Part shown: positions 1 to 6,829 of the stretch, one piece after another
Position numbering within the stretch: the first letter of the stretch is position 1
Layout of the letters: every line of letters begins with the position of its first letter
Assembly: GCA_031273775.1 (NCBI GenBank)
Contig: JAISRF010000022.1
Location: forward strand, 1-8,618
Direction of reading: 5' to 3'
Length of the DNA stretch: 8,618 bases
Origin: Oscillospiraceae bacterium
GTDB taxonomy: Bacteria; Bacillota; Clostridia; Oscillospirales; Acutalibacteraceae
Translations under genes and position numbers: made by a program
The notes under the pieces: model-generated
The model's database searches: none
Told to the model about the DNA's origin: nothing
Seen by the model: only the letters and a program-made list of their open reading frames with translations

Positions 1-612
1 AAATGCCGCAAACACATCCAAAATCGAATGTTGTTTTATCAGCACCGTCGACATGATAATCAGAACGCTCGCCGCAAAGCTCACCGCGCGGAGCCCGGGT
101 TTGTTTTGGAAAAACGGCGAATGCCGCAGGGCGTAATCGGTGGCGATTGAATTCAAAACATGAATACTGGGCAAGGTGTTTGTGGGTGTGTCGTGTTCAT
201 ATATGTACCGAACCAGACGGTTGAAAACATCGGGATCGGTTTCGGAGATGTTAACCCGCAACGGCTGACCGTGGGGGATCAGCCAATAAATCAGGAAACT
301 TACCAGCATACCGGAATATATTGTGGCGCAGAATTTGTACATGCCTTGTTTGTCTTTTAAAACCAGCACCACGGCAACGGCGGCCACATACCAAAACCAG
401 AATATGTACGGAATGACAAACACATTTATAAAAGGAATCCGACCGTCCAGTGAGCAGAAAACCCACGCGTCCACCTTGACGTTGATTTCCTCCAATCGGT
501 CGAAAAGCATACCGAGTACGGCGTAGCCCAGCATCCAGAAGCCGTGGCGGACACTGAAAATTAGTTTGTAGAGCCGTTTGACCCAATCGGCAGGAGTGGT
601 AAACATTGCCAT
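1..612 (-). CDS. PAP2-family membrane phosphatase, C-terminus cut by the window edge
   Basis: The first 204 codons are present; the gene continues past base 1. Seen: several hydrophobic segments (about residues 23-37, 60-85, 94-112, 176-192), then PSIH at 148-151 and S188-x6-H195-xxx-D199, which match the C2 and C3 motifs of the type 2 phosphatidic acid phosphatase superfamily. Known: C2 and C3 histidines form and break the phospho-enzyme, usually on lipid or isoprenoid phosphates at the membrane. The arginine that normally follows the C3 serine is threonine here. The likely C1 remnant is HGQPLR at 114-119, with valine where proline is usual. The ATG at 612 is chosen because GGGG lies five bases upstream; a second ATG at 606 is possible. 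A promoter lies just upstream on the same strand, so the gene is probably first in its transcript. The lipid substrate cannot be told from sequence. Confidence 0.85.
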   Translation of the reverse strand, partial: MAMFTTPADWVKRLYKLIFSVRHGFWMLGYAVLGMLFDRLEEINVKVDAWVFCSLDGRIPFINVFVIPYIFWFWYVAAVAVVLVLKDKQGMYKFCATIYSGMLVSFLIYWLIPHGQPLRVNISETDPDVFNRLVRYIYEHDTPTNTLPSIHVLNSIATDYALRHSPFFQNKPGLRAVSFAASVLIIMSTVLIKQHSILDVFAAF

Positions 613-640
613 AAAAACCCCGTTTCACGGTGTTACCCGT

Positions 641-669
641 ATTTTAGCACATTTTTGCAAAAAAAGCAA
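641..669 (-). promoter_or_regulatory. Sigma-A promoter with extended -10 for the PAP2 gene
   Basis: On the minus strand TTGCTT (669-664) and TAAAAT (646-641) are separated by exactly 17 bases, and TGC precedes the -10 as an extended -10 element. Transcription would begin near base 634, giving a leader of about 22 bases before the ATG at 612. The leader holds a small CCGT-GAA-ACGG hairpin next to the GGGG ribosome-binding stretch. Confidence 0.65.
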
Positions 670-682
670 TATACCAACAAGA

Positions 683-769
683 CGAAATTTTTGGAATTTT
701 CACTTCAAAATTCGGTCGAGGAATATCATGCGCATTTGGATAAATTTCCGTCATCTGTCGAAATTTTTG
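683..769. repeat. AT-rich divergent intergenic segment with an 11-base direct repeat and an inverted repeat
   Basis: The spacer between the two divergent promoters contains CGAAATTTTTG twice (683-693 and 759-769, start-to-start 76 bases). It also has a 7-base inverted repeat GAATTTT/AAAATTC (694-700 and 707-713) with a six-base loop. No convincing gene is seen here. A second TATAAT at 801-806 has no good -35 at a proper distance. These repeats could be regulator sites, but simple AT-rich composition could also produce them. Confidence 0.3.
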
Positions 770-846
770 TTTATTATTTTTTGCGATTCGGCATAGACTG
801 TATAATTTCAATAAAGCGCATGGGGCAAGTTTGGAGCTTTTGACGC

Positions 847-875
847 TTGAAATCCGAAGTCGAATCTGCTATAAT
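847..875 (+). promoter_or_regulatory. Near-consensus sigma-A promoter of the sugar ABC ATPase gene
   Basis: TTGAAA (847-852) and a perfect TATAAT (870-875) are separated by 17 bases. The start point would be near 882, leaving a leader of about 36 bases that contains GGAGG at 906-910. The quality of both boxes suggests substantial housekeeping expression. No clear catabolite-repression (cre) site was recognised. Confidence 0.8.
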
Positions 876-917
876 TCAGGTTATGACGTTTGTACGAATT
901 TATATGGAGGTTTTTTT

Positions 918-2060
918 ATGGCAAATCTATCTTTAAAAGGAATTTACAAAAAGTACCCCGGCGGCGTCACGGCGGTTTCCGATTTTAACCTGGAAATCAA
1001 GGACAAGGAATTCATTATTCTGGTCGGTCCTTCCGGTTGCGGTAAATCCACAACCTTGCGTATGATTGCCGGTCTGGAGGAAATCACGGACGGCGAGCTG
1101 TACATAGGTGACCGGCTGGTAAACAATGTGGCTCCCAAGGATCGCGACATCGCGATGGTGTTCCAAAACTACGCGCTGTACCCCCATATGACCGTGTTTG
1201 AAAACATGGCATTCGGGCTCAAGCTCCGCAAAACACCGAAGGATGAAATCAAGCGCCGTGTGGAGGAAGCCGCCCGCGTGCTGGATATTCAGCACCTCTT
1301 AGATCGCAAGCCGAAGGCGCTGTCCGGCGGTCAGCGTCAGCGCGTTGCCCTGGGTCGCGCCATTGTCCGCGAGCCGAAGGTCTTCCTGCTTGACGAGCCG
1401 CTGTCCAATCTGGACGCCAAGTTGCGCGCTCAGATGCGCACCGAACTTTCCAAGCTGCACCGCAAGGTCGGAACCACATTTATTTACGTTACCCATGACC
1501 AGACCGAGGCCATGACCATGGGCGACCGTATTGTGGTTATGAAGGACGGTTTGATTCAGCAGGTTGATACCCCGCAAAAGCTATATGAACAACCCATCAA
1601 CATTTTCGTGGCGGGCTTTATCGGATCCCCGCAAATGAACTTTATTGAGGGCGTCCTGCTCAAAGACGCGAAAGGCTTCTATTTTGAATTCGGCTCCGAG
1701 GATACAAAGACCACCAAAGGCGTGAAGTATCAAATCCGCCTGCCGGAGAGCAAAAACAAAAAAGATTGCCTTGCGCCCTATGAGGAAAAGGAAATCGTCT
1801 TCGGCATCCGCCCCGAGAACGTCCACGACGAAGAGCAGTACCTTGCCACCATGACCGACGGGATTGTTTCCGCCAACGTGGAGGTCACGGAATTGATGGG
1901 CGCGGAAACCTACCTGTACCTAAACTGCGAAGGGTTCCCGATTAACGCGCGCGTAGCTCCGACCACTACCGCTCACGCCGGCGACACCATCAAAATTACG
2001 ATGGACACGAACAAGATTCACCTGTTCGACAAGGAAACCGAACAGACCATCACCAACTGA
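918..2060 (+). CDS. ugpC: Carbohydrate ABC transporter ATP-binding protein (UgpC/MsmX/MalK type)
   Basis: This 380-residue cytoplasmic ATPase should power sugar or glycerol-phosphate import by ATP hydrolysis. In order it shows Walker A GPSGCGKST (37-45), the Q-loop Gln83, the signature LSGGQ (135-139), Walker B VFLLDE (155-160), the D-loop SNLD (163-166) and switch His193. The C-terminal third (about 240-380) has the length and character of the MOP/TOBE-type regulatory domain of the MalK/UgpC subfamily. The ATG at 918 is chosen because GGAGG ends seven bases upstream; an in-frame TTG at 831 lies ahead of the promoter. No permease or binding-protein gene is adjacent, and both neighbours are unrelated. 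The likely inference, by analogy with B. subtilis MsmX, is a shared ATPase serving several importers encoded elsewhere. The symbol names the subfamily and is not proof of substrate. Confidence 0.93.
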   Translation: MANLSLKGIYKKYPGGVTAVSDFNLEIKDKEFIILVGPSGCGKSTTLRMIAGLEEITDGELYIGDRLVNNVAPKDRDIAMVFQNYALYPHMTVFENMAFGLKLRKTPKDEIKRRVEEAARVLDIQHLLDRKPKALSGGQRQRVALGRAIVREPKVFLLDEPLSNLDAKLRAQMRTELSKLHRKVGTTFIYVTHDQTEAMTMGDRIVVMKDGLIQQVDTPQKLYEQPINIFVAGFIGSPQMNFIEGVLLKDAKGFYFEFGSEDTKTTKGVKYQIRLPESKNKKDCLAPYEEKEIVFGIRPENVHDEEQYLATMTDGIVSANVEVTELMGAETYLYLNCEGFPINARVAPTTTAHAGDTIKITMDTNKIHLFDKETEQTITN

Positions 2061-2078
2061 TGAGTTCTGCGGGACTCA

Positions 2079-2131
2079 GCTGAAAGTTAAGATTTAATGG
2101 ACTTTCTCATTCTTTGTCCGTGTCTTTCAGC
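2079..2131 (+). other. Long-loop inverted repeat after the ABC ATPase gene
   Basis: GCTGAAAG (2079-2086) pairs perfectly with CTTTCAGC (2124-2131) across 37 bases. A shorter nested pair GGAC/GTCC (2099-2102, 2116-2119) sits inside. There is no T-tract, so it is not a terminator by itself. It may be a 3'-end stability structure, or chance. Confidence 0.35.
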
Positions 2132-2165
2132 GGTAAAATTTCAAAGGCGGTTTGAACTCGCGAAA

Positions 2166-2199
2166 CGCCCGGTTGGTTAATTGCCTGCCGGGTGTTTTT
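2166..2199 (+). terminator. Rho-independent terminator between the ABC ATPase and mtaB, with a possible competing hairpin
   Basis: CGCCCGG (2166-2172) pairs with CCGGGTG (2188-2194, one G-T pair), followed by five T. An alternative hairpin, GGCG-G-TTT (2146-2153) with AAACGCC (2163-2169), shares bases 2166-2169 and would exclude the terminator. The element lies only 25 bases before the mtaB start, so mtaB expression needs either read-through or a promoter in this gap. The only candidate, TTGAAC at 2152, lacks a good -10. Confidence 0.65.
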
Positions 2200-2224
2200 A
2201 GATTACATTAAAGGTTTTTGTTCC

Positions 2225-3565
2225 ATGAAAATATTATTCCACACTTTGGGGTGCAAGTCCAATCAATATGAAACCGAAGTTATGTTCCGCTCTGCTCTAA
2301 AGGCGGGACACAGTCCCTGTGCACCCGGGGATACCCCAGACGTCTGCGTGGTCAACTCCTGTACCGTTACGGCGCAAAGCGACAGAAAAACCGGACAAAG
2401 TCTGCGCCGATTCCGGCGGCAGTACCCCTTAGCCCTGTTGGTGCTGGCGGGCTGTTTCCCGCAGGCTTTCCCTGAAGAAGCCGCCGCTCTGGATGCGGAT
2501 ATTGTTCTTGGAACCGGCGAAAACCTCGAAACCGCGCTGGATGAATTTACCCAAACGGGCAAGCGCGTGTTCCGCGTTACCCCGCACAAAAAGGGTGAAA
2601 AAATGGCTCCGGGGCTTTCCGGGTCAGCGGGCGGGCGGGGCGTTTCCGGCCGTACACGCGCGACTTTAAAAATACAGGACGGGTGCGACCGATTCTGCTC
2701 CTACTGCATCATTCCAAAAGCGCGGGGATTTGTCCGTTCCAAGCCCTTGGTGGATATCGCCCGGGAAGCCGAGGCATTGGAGCAGGCCGGATACAGGGAA
2801 ATTGTTTTAACCGGCATTAACCTGTGCGCTTATGGGCTAGGAGATGGGGATTGGCAAGTGGCAAACGGTAAGACGCCAACCCCTGCCTCGGCGGAAACCT
2901 CCCCTTCGGAAAGGCGGGGGTTGGCGGATGCTGTAGCCGCCGCGTCAAGCCCGGTGGGAATTGAGCGGGTACGACTGGGGTCATTAGAACCTGACTGCCT
3001 GACGGATGAATTGCTTGACCGATTGGTGTGTGAGAAAAAGCTTTGCCCCCACTTTCATCTTTCGCTTCAATCGGGGTGTGACGAAACCTTAAAGCGCATG
3101 AACCGGCATTATACCACCACCGAGTATTTCGCGTTGTGCGAACGGCTCCGCAGGTTTTTCCCCTCCGTCTCCGTCACCACGGATATCATGACCGGATTCC
3201 CAGGCGAAACGGAAGAAGAGTTTCTGGAAACCGCTGCTTTCGCGAAAAAATGCGGCTTTGCCCGCGTTCACGTTTTTATGTATTCCCGGCGCGAGGGTAC
3301 CGCTGCCTACGACATGCCCGAACAAGTGAAGCAAACGGAAAAGCGCCGCCGGGCAGCGGTGTTGACTCAAATTGCAAAACAAACAGGCGAAGCGTTTTTG
3401 CAAAGCAGACGAGGTTTGCCCTGCCGTGTGATTGCGGAAACAAACGGCACGGGTCTTACGGAAAATTATATCCGCGTAACCCTGCCGGGTTCTGAGGCAA
3501 AACCCGGCGATGTGGTAGACGCTGTGTTGGGCGAAACGGCGATAGCGGTTGGGGTTGAAGGTTAG
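2225..3565 (+). CDS. mtaB: tRNA t6A37 methylthiotransferase MtaB (radical SAM)
   Basis: MtaB converts t6A at position 37 of ANN-decoding tRNAs to ms2t6A, using two iron-sulfur clusters and S-adenosylmethionine. The 446-residue protein opens with HTLGCKSNQYETE, and its three UPF0004-domain cysteines are Cys10, Cys46 and Cys77. The radical-SAM CxxxCxxC is Cys154, Cys158 and Cys161, followed by IIPKARG. A short TRAM-like tail (about 408-446) ends the protein. The opening motif and NSCTVT favour MtaB over MiaB or RimO. The ATG at 2225 is preferred, with AAAGG ten bases upstream; an upstream in-frame GTG at 2192 falls inside the terminator stem. Residues about 209-231, between the AYGLG and GIERVRLGSLEPD segments, form an extra low-complexity insertion encoded by a palindrome. 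The frame stays open and all catalytic residues remain, so it is probably functional. No clear terminator follows. Confidence 0.93.
   Translation: MKILFHTLGCKSNQYETEVMFRSALKAGHSPCAPGDTPDVCVVNSCTVTAQSDRKTGQSLRRFRRQYPLALLVLAGCFPQAFPEEAAALDADIVLGTGENLETALDEFTQTGKRVFRVTPHKKGEKMAPGLSGSAGGRGVSGRTRATLKIQDGCDRFCSYCIIPKARGFVRSKPLVDIAREAEALEQAGYREIVLTGINLCAYGLGDGDWQVANGKTPTPASAETSPSERRGLADAVAAASSPVGIERVRLGSLEPDCLTDELLDRLVCEKKLCPHFHLSLQSGCDETLKRMNRHYTTTEYFALCERLRRFFPSVSVTTDIMTGFPGETEEEFLETAAFAKKCGFARVHVFMYSRREGTAAYDMPEQVKQTEKRRRAAVLTQIAKQTGEAFLQSRRGLPCRVIAETNGTGLTENYIRVTLPGSEAKPGDVVDAVLGETAIAVGVEG
2874..2926. repeat. REP-like palindromic element inserted in frame within mtaB
   Basis: The arms 2874-2888 and 2912-2926 form a 15-base-pair stem with a single T-G pair (outer ten, CGCCAACCCC/GGGGTTGGCG, perfect). 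The loop of 23 bases is rich in CGG and CCCC. It encodes residues 217-234 (TPTPASAETSPSERRGLA), a Pro/Ser/Ala-rich stretch unlike the surrounding enzyme. The length keeps the reading frame. It resembles the intergenic repetitive palindromes of bacterial genomes. Only one copy is in this window, so membership of a dispersed family is inferred. Confidence 0.7.
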
Positions 3566-3702
3566 TGGATTTAATTCATGTCAGGGGTGTCAGTTCGCGT
3601 GCGTCCAAGGTGAATTCGCCCGCTGAAATCAGAAAAACATGTTAAAAACGTAGAGTTTAAAAAGATGAAGGTTTCCGGGTTTCCGGGCAAACGGGGTTGC
3701 TA

Positions 3703-3731
3703 TTGACTTTTGGCCCATTTCATTGTATGAT
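3703..3731 (+). promoter_or_regulatory. Sigma-A promoter of the secreted protease gene
   Basis: TTGACT (3703-3708) and TATGAT (3726-3731) are spaced by exactly 17 bases. Transcription would start near 3738, ten bases before the GAAGGGG ribosome-binding site (3748-3754). The 137-base gap after mtaB shows no convincing terminator. Confidence 0.75.
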
Positions 3732-3763
3732 TGGAACAACAAATTTTGAAGGGGTTATTTTCT

Positions 3764-6316
3764 GTGCAAAAACGAAAACACATTTACATCGTATCTCTTT
3801 GTTTAATTTTGGCGCTGGCGCTTTCGACGCCGTCGTTTTTCGCTTTGGGCGGATCTGTTGAGCCGGTTTTGTCCGCTTCCGAGTCGCCGGAGCCTGAGCT
3901 TTATGAACCGCCGATAAATCCGGATTATATCCGCTGGGAAAACGGCGAAGATTTCGGCGGGCTTATTCCGCGTCGGTATGTCAATTACCAAACACCGGAG
4001 AAAAACGGTCGCATTGGTGGGCACATAGTCGGCGATCCGGTTTTCCCGGTCTCATATGATCCGCGCCCCGGCAAAGCGAACGCGGCCACAAGCGCGGTTA
4101 CCTCCGTTAAAAATCAGGGCAGCGCCGGTGCCTGCTGGGCGTTTGCCGCAAGTGCCATTGTCGAATCATACGCCAAGAAAAATGACATGGGCGAACTTGA
4201 CCTTTCCGAACAGCATATGCGCTACGCTTTGAGCACAGACGGTGGCAATCCGTACGGCTTTAACCGCGCTAACTACGGTGGCGGCAACGTTAATTACGCC
4301 GGAGCGTATTTTATCCGCGATAAAATTTCCGGAACGATCTATGAAGATGATATGCCCTATGTTGGCGGAACGGGATATGATACCATTATTCCCTTGGCGA
4401 ATTTTCAAGACAAAACCCGCCGAGGTTTGGTTCGCGGGCTTGTTAATATCCCGGACATAAATCAAGCATACGGAGGAGGCAACACTCCCGGCAATACTCC
4501 TGCGTATAAAAATAAAATCAAACAGGCAATTTCCGATTACGGCGCGGTCGCAATCAGCTACGAATCTGACCAAACTACTTCAGGCTCACAGGGTTCACTG
4601 TATCACGACATTGACGGCACAACCACGTTTTATAAACAGAACGGTTCAACTCCTAACCACGCGGTCACGGTTGTCGGTTGGGACGATGCTTTTCCCGTCT
4701 CCGATTTTAGCGATACCCCCGCGGGAAACGGCGCATGGCTTATTAAAAACAGCTGGGACACAAGCTGGGGCGACGGCGGTTATTTCTGGATGTCTTATTA
4801 CAATGAAATCTGCGATGTCTGGTTTGTCAGCGATTATGACGAGAATTTCAACGATAACATATACACCTATTCTCCTCACGGCATAACCGGCACCTTTTCT
4901 TATGGATTTAAAACCGCTTATTACGCGAATATTTTCGATTCAATTCAAGCGGCAACGGCGCTTAAGTCTGTGAATTTTTACAATTACAATTACAATGCTT
5001 CTTATAACATTTATGTGGCGGTCGGCAACACGGCGGACACTATGGATTCAACCCTGCTGAACAACGCAGGGAATTCAACGCCGATAGCTTGCGGTTTCTT
5101 TGAAAATCCCGGTTATTACACAGTTGACCTAACTGAAGCGATCGGACTGGGAGCGGGAAAATCTTTTGCCATTGTTGTTGAAGTGAGCGTTCCTTCAGGA
5201 TATGCTTATATTCCCTTTGAATATCCCGAGCCGCCCGCAGCGCCTGCGCCTGTTTTTTCAAAAGGCCAGAGCTTTGTTTCATATAACGGTATCAATTGGA
5301 CTGATTTACAGGATGAGGGCTGTGGCAACACCGTCATAAATGCTATAGTTTCCGGCGGCGCCACCGGTTACACAGATCGTGAACGTTTGGCTCCGGCTCC
5401 GCCTACCGCAACTTTAATCAGCCCTGCCGGAAATATCGTAACAGTGAAAGATCAAAACCTTGTCATAGGGTTTGACCGCACGGTAACGCCTGTGGCGGGG
5501 AAAAAAATAAGGGTTACTCCTTACACTAAAGGCTTTACGTATGATTCTTCCGGTAACGCCACCCCATATATTGCCGGAAGCGGGTATAATATTGACTACA
5601 CAATAGAAGAAAATGACACAAATATAGCCATGGGAGGCACCGGAAGTAATTGTACCGCCACTATTTCCTTTGCAAATTTCCACAGCTTTTTTGAAATCTG
5701 GTTTGCGTCGGCATCCTCCGATTATAAAGACTGCCGTTATTTTCTGGTCGCCCTTGAATCAGGTGCATTTAAAGACGCGGGCAGCAGCCTTACAACCGAG
5801 GGTAATTACTCGGAAATTGGCCGTTTCACCTCTAAATTTGATGACAGCCCGGTAATAAACTCGGTTACACCAACAGGCGCCGATATAGCGACAGCAGGTT
5901 CATTGTCAGTAGTGTTCAACCGAAATATGGACAAATTAACCCACGGTACGGTTGCTCTTTCTCCCGGCGGCATCACCCTTGACCTGGACAGTTGGAGTTC
6001 AGACGGCAAAACATACACCGCTGAATATGAAGATCTGGTGCCCGGCATTCAGTATACCGTAACTGTATCAGACTTCAGAGATCCGGATGGAAATATAATG
6101 GCCGCAAATAGCAACAGCAAATTCATCACCTCAACCGCCCTGCTTGATGTTGCGCTTGGCAGCGGCAATCTCTATGGAAAAGTTGCGGGTCAACTGTTAA
6201 AGAAACAAGGCTTAACTCAAGAACAAGCGATCATCGCCGACAGAAACGTGGACGGGATAATAGACATTATGGATTTGCTGTTGCTGAAAAAGTATATAAT
6301 GCAACTGGCGGCGTAG
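3764..6316 (+). CDS. Secreted papain-like (C1A) cysteine protease with lectin-like, Ig-like and dockerin-like domains
   Basis: This 850-residue exported protease starts with a signal peptide (MQKRKH, then a hydrophobic core to about residue 29). The C1A catalytic domain (about 95-355) has oxyanion Gln118, nucleophile Cys124 in GACWAF, His299 in NHAVTVVGWDD and Asn329 in IKNSWDTSWGDGG. Then come a probable lectin-like beta domain (about 357-530), two Ig-like segments (about 545-690 and 695-790; the second resembles SbsA/Big_5), and a C-terminal dockerin-like calcium loop. Loop ligands are Asp826, Asn828, Asp830, Asp834 and Asp837, followed by a LLLLKKYI helix. Only one calcium repeat is evident; the preceding half (796-816) lacks the acidic residues. 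No sortase motif or SLH repeat is seen. The start is GTG at 3764, nine bases after GAAGGGG; the in-frame TTG at 3731 overlaps the -10 box. The gene has its own promoter and terminator. Substrate is unknown. Confidence 0.9.
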   Translation: MQKRKHIYIVSLCLILALALSTPSFFALGGSVEPVLSASESPEPELYEPPINPDYIRWENGEDFGGLIPRRYVNYQTPEKNGRIGGHIVGDPVFPVSYDPRPGKANAATSAVTSVKNQGSAGACWAFAASAIVESYAKKNDMGELDLSEQHMRYALSTDGGNPYGFNRANYGGGNVNYAGAYFIRDKISGTIYEDDMPYVGGTGYDTIIPLANFQDKTRRGLVRGLVNIPDINQAYGGGNTPGNTPAYKNKIKQAISDYGAVAISYESDQTTSGSQGSLYHDIDGTTTFYKQNGSTPNHAVTVVGWDDAFPVSDFSDTPAGNGAWLIKNSWDTSWGDGGYFWMSYYNEICDVWFVSDYDENFNDNIYTYSPHGITGTFSYGFKTAYYANIFDSIQAATALKSVNFYNYNYNASYNIYVAVGNTADTMDSTLLNNAGNSTPIACGFFENPGYYTVDLTEAIGLGAGKSFAIVVEVSVPSGYAYIPFEYPEPPAAPAPVFSKGQSFVSYNGINWTDLQDEGCGNTVINAIVSGGATGYTDRERLAPAPPTATLISPAGNIVTVKDQNLVIGFDRTVTPVAGKKIRVTPYTKGFTYDSSGNATPYIAGSGYNIDYTIEENDTNIAMGGTGSNCTATISFANFHSFFEIWFASASSDYKDCRYFLVALESGAFKDAGSSLTTEGNYSEIGRFTSKFDDSPVINSVTPTGADIATAGSLSVVFNRNMDKLTHGTVALSPGGITLDLDSWSSDGKTYTAEYEDLVPGIQYTVTVSDFRDPDGNIMAANSNSKFITSTALLDVALGSGNLYGKVAGQLLKKQGLTQEQAIIADRNVDGIIDIMDLLLLKKYIMQLAA

Positions 6317-6368
6317 ACCTTGCGGACACACACTTCACTGTCTCAATTGACCAAAAAATCTCAAAAAG

Positions 6369-6397
6369 AAAACCCGCGCTTTGGCATGGGTTTTTTT
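6369..6397 (+). terminator. Terminator of the protease gene
   Basis: AAAACCC (6369-6375) pairs with GGGTTTT at the start of a run of seven T (6388-6397), with a twelve-base loop. It lies 52 bases past the protease stop codon. The stem is short in GC, so termination may be partial. A competing GGCAT/ATGCC pair (6383-6387, 6400-6404) overlaps it. Confidence 0.6.
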
Positions 6398-6526
6398 CTA
6401 TGCCAGATCTTGCCGGCTCGCGCGAACGGTTACTCCGCTCCGAAGGGCTTTTTTTGACGTGATTTTATTCTGGCCGTGAATAGTAACCCATCATAGCGCC
6501 CACATAAATTTTCTTGAAAACAGGGC

Positions 6527-6555
6527 TTGCATTTTACACGCCGGGTTGTTATAAT
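6527..6555 (+). promoter_or_regulatory. Promoter of the tRNA-Gly gene
   Basis: TTGCAT (6527-6532) and a perfect TATAAT (6550-6555) are 17 bases apart. The start would be near 6562, about 26 bases before the mature tRNA 5' end. The stretch between the protease terminator and this promoter (6405-6526) holds nothing I can name. Confidence 0.75.
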
Positions 6556-6587
6556 AATACGCGGTCAGTAAGAATGCGGTCTCACCC

Positions 6588-6661
6588 GCGGGCGTAGTTT
6601 AGTGGTAAAACAGCAGCTTCCCAAGCTGCGGTTGTGGGTTCGATTCCCATCGCCCGCTCCA
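6588..6661 (+). tRNA. tRNA-Gly, anticodon CCC, CCA encoded
   Basis: A full cloverleaf is visible. The acceptor stem GCGGGCG (6588-6594) pairs with CGCCCGC (6651-6657). The D-arm is GTTT...AAAC. The anticodon stem is GCAGC/GCTGC around the loop TTCCCAA (6618-6624), with anticodon CCC at 6620-6622, reading GGG. The T-loop is TTCGATT (6639-6645) on a five-pair stem with one G-T pair. Discriminator T6658 is followed by an encoded CCA (6659-6661). It is a single-gene transcript with its own promoter and terminator. Confidence 0.97.
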
Positions 6662-6666
6662 ACCTC

Positions 6667-6713
6667 AAAAGCCCCGGAATTCCTTGATATTTCAAGGGTT
6701 ACGGGGCTTTTTT
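6667..6713 (+). terminator. Strong rho-independent terminator after tRNA-Gly
   Basis: AAAAGCCCCG (6667-6676) pairs with CGGGGCTTTTTT (6702-6713). An inner stem CCTTGA (6682-6687)/TCAAGG (6692-6697) is capped by a four-base loop. It starts six bases after the tRNA CCA. Confidence 0.92.
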
Positions 6714-6768
6714 GCAATTTAAAATACGTTAAGAAGTAACCGAATGTCACCGAAAATCGCTAATTTTA

Positions 6769-6800
6769 GGTGTGCATAGAGGGTGTGCATAATGTGCGTA
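6769..6800. repeat. Short direct repeats GGTGTGCATA downstream of the tRNA
   Basis: GGTGTGCATA occurs at 6769-6778 and 6782-6791 (13-base period), and a variant TGTGCGTA follows at 6793-6800. The block lies between the tRNA terminator and the broken ATPase fragment. Such repeats beside a tRNA could be protein-binding arms of an old integrase attachment region, but no integrase or duplicated tRNA end is seen here. Confidence 0.4.
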
Positions 6801-6829
6801 ACTGCGCGGGATATAAGAGTTTATAGTCG

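Noticed and set aside
251..628. 125-residue minus-strand open frame near the left edge
   Set aside because: It overlaps the PAP2 gene in another frame; only the PAP2 frame has family motifs, membrane segments and a ribosome binding site.
801..806. Second TATAAT upstream of the sugar ATPase gene
   Set aside because: No acceptable -35 lies 16-18 bases upstream and there is no correctly placed TGN; the promoter at 847-875 is much better.
2192..2224. GTG start at 2192 extending MtaB by 11 residues
   Set aside because: The codon lies in the right arm of the terminator stem and the family begins at MKILFHTLGC, so ATG 2225 is used.
3671..3686. Tandem GTTTCCGG repeat before the protease promoter
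   Set aside because: Only two eight-base copies with no stem or T-tract; chance is a sufficient explanation.
3731..3763. TTG start at 3731 extending the protease by 11 residues
   Set aside because: It overlaps the -10 box and so would not be transcribed; GTG 3764 has a good ribosome binding site and begins a signal peptide.
6437..6455. GCTC-CGAA-GGGC followed by seven T, a possible second terminator
   Set aside because: The stem is only four pairs with one G-T pair; too weak to call, although the T-run is suggestive.
6565..6750. Minus-strand open frame reading GDGNRTHNRSLGSCCFTTKL
   Set aside because: It is the reverse complement of the tRNA-Gly gene and its terminator, a well-known type of spurious protein (the kind collected in AntiFam), with no real gene support.
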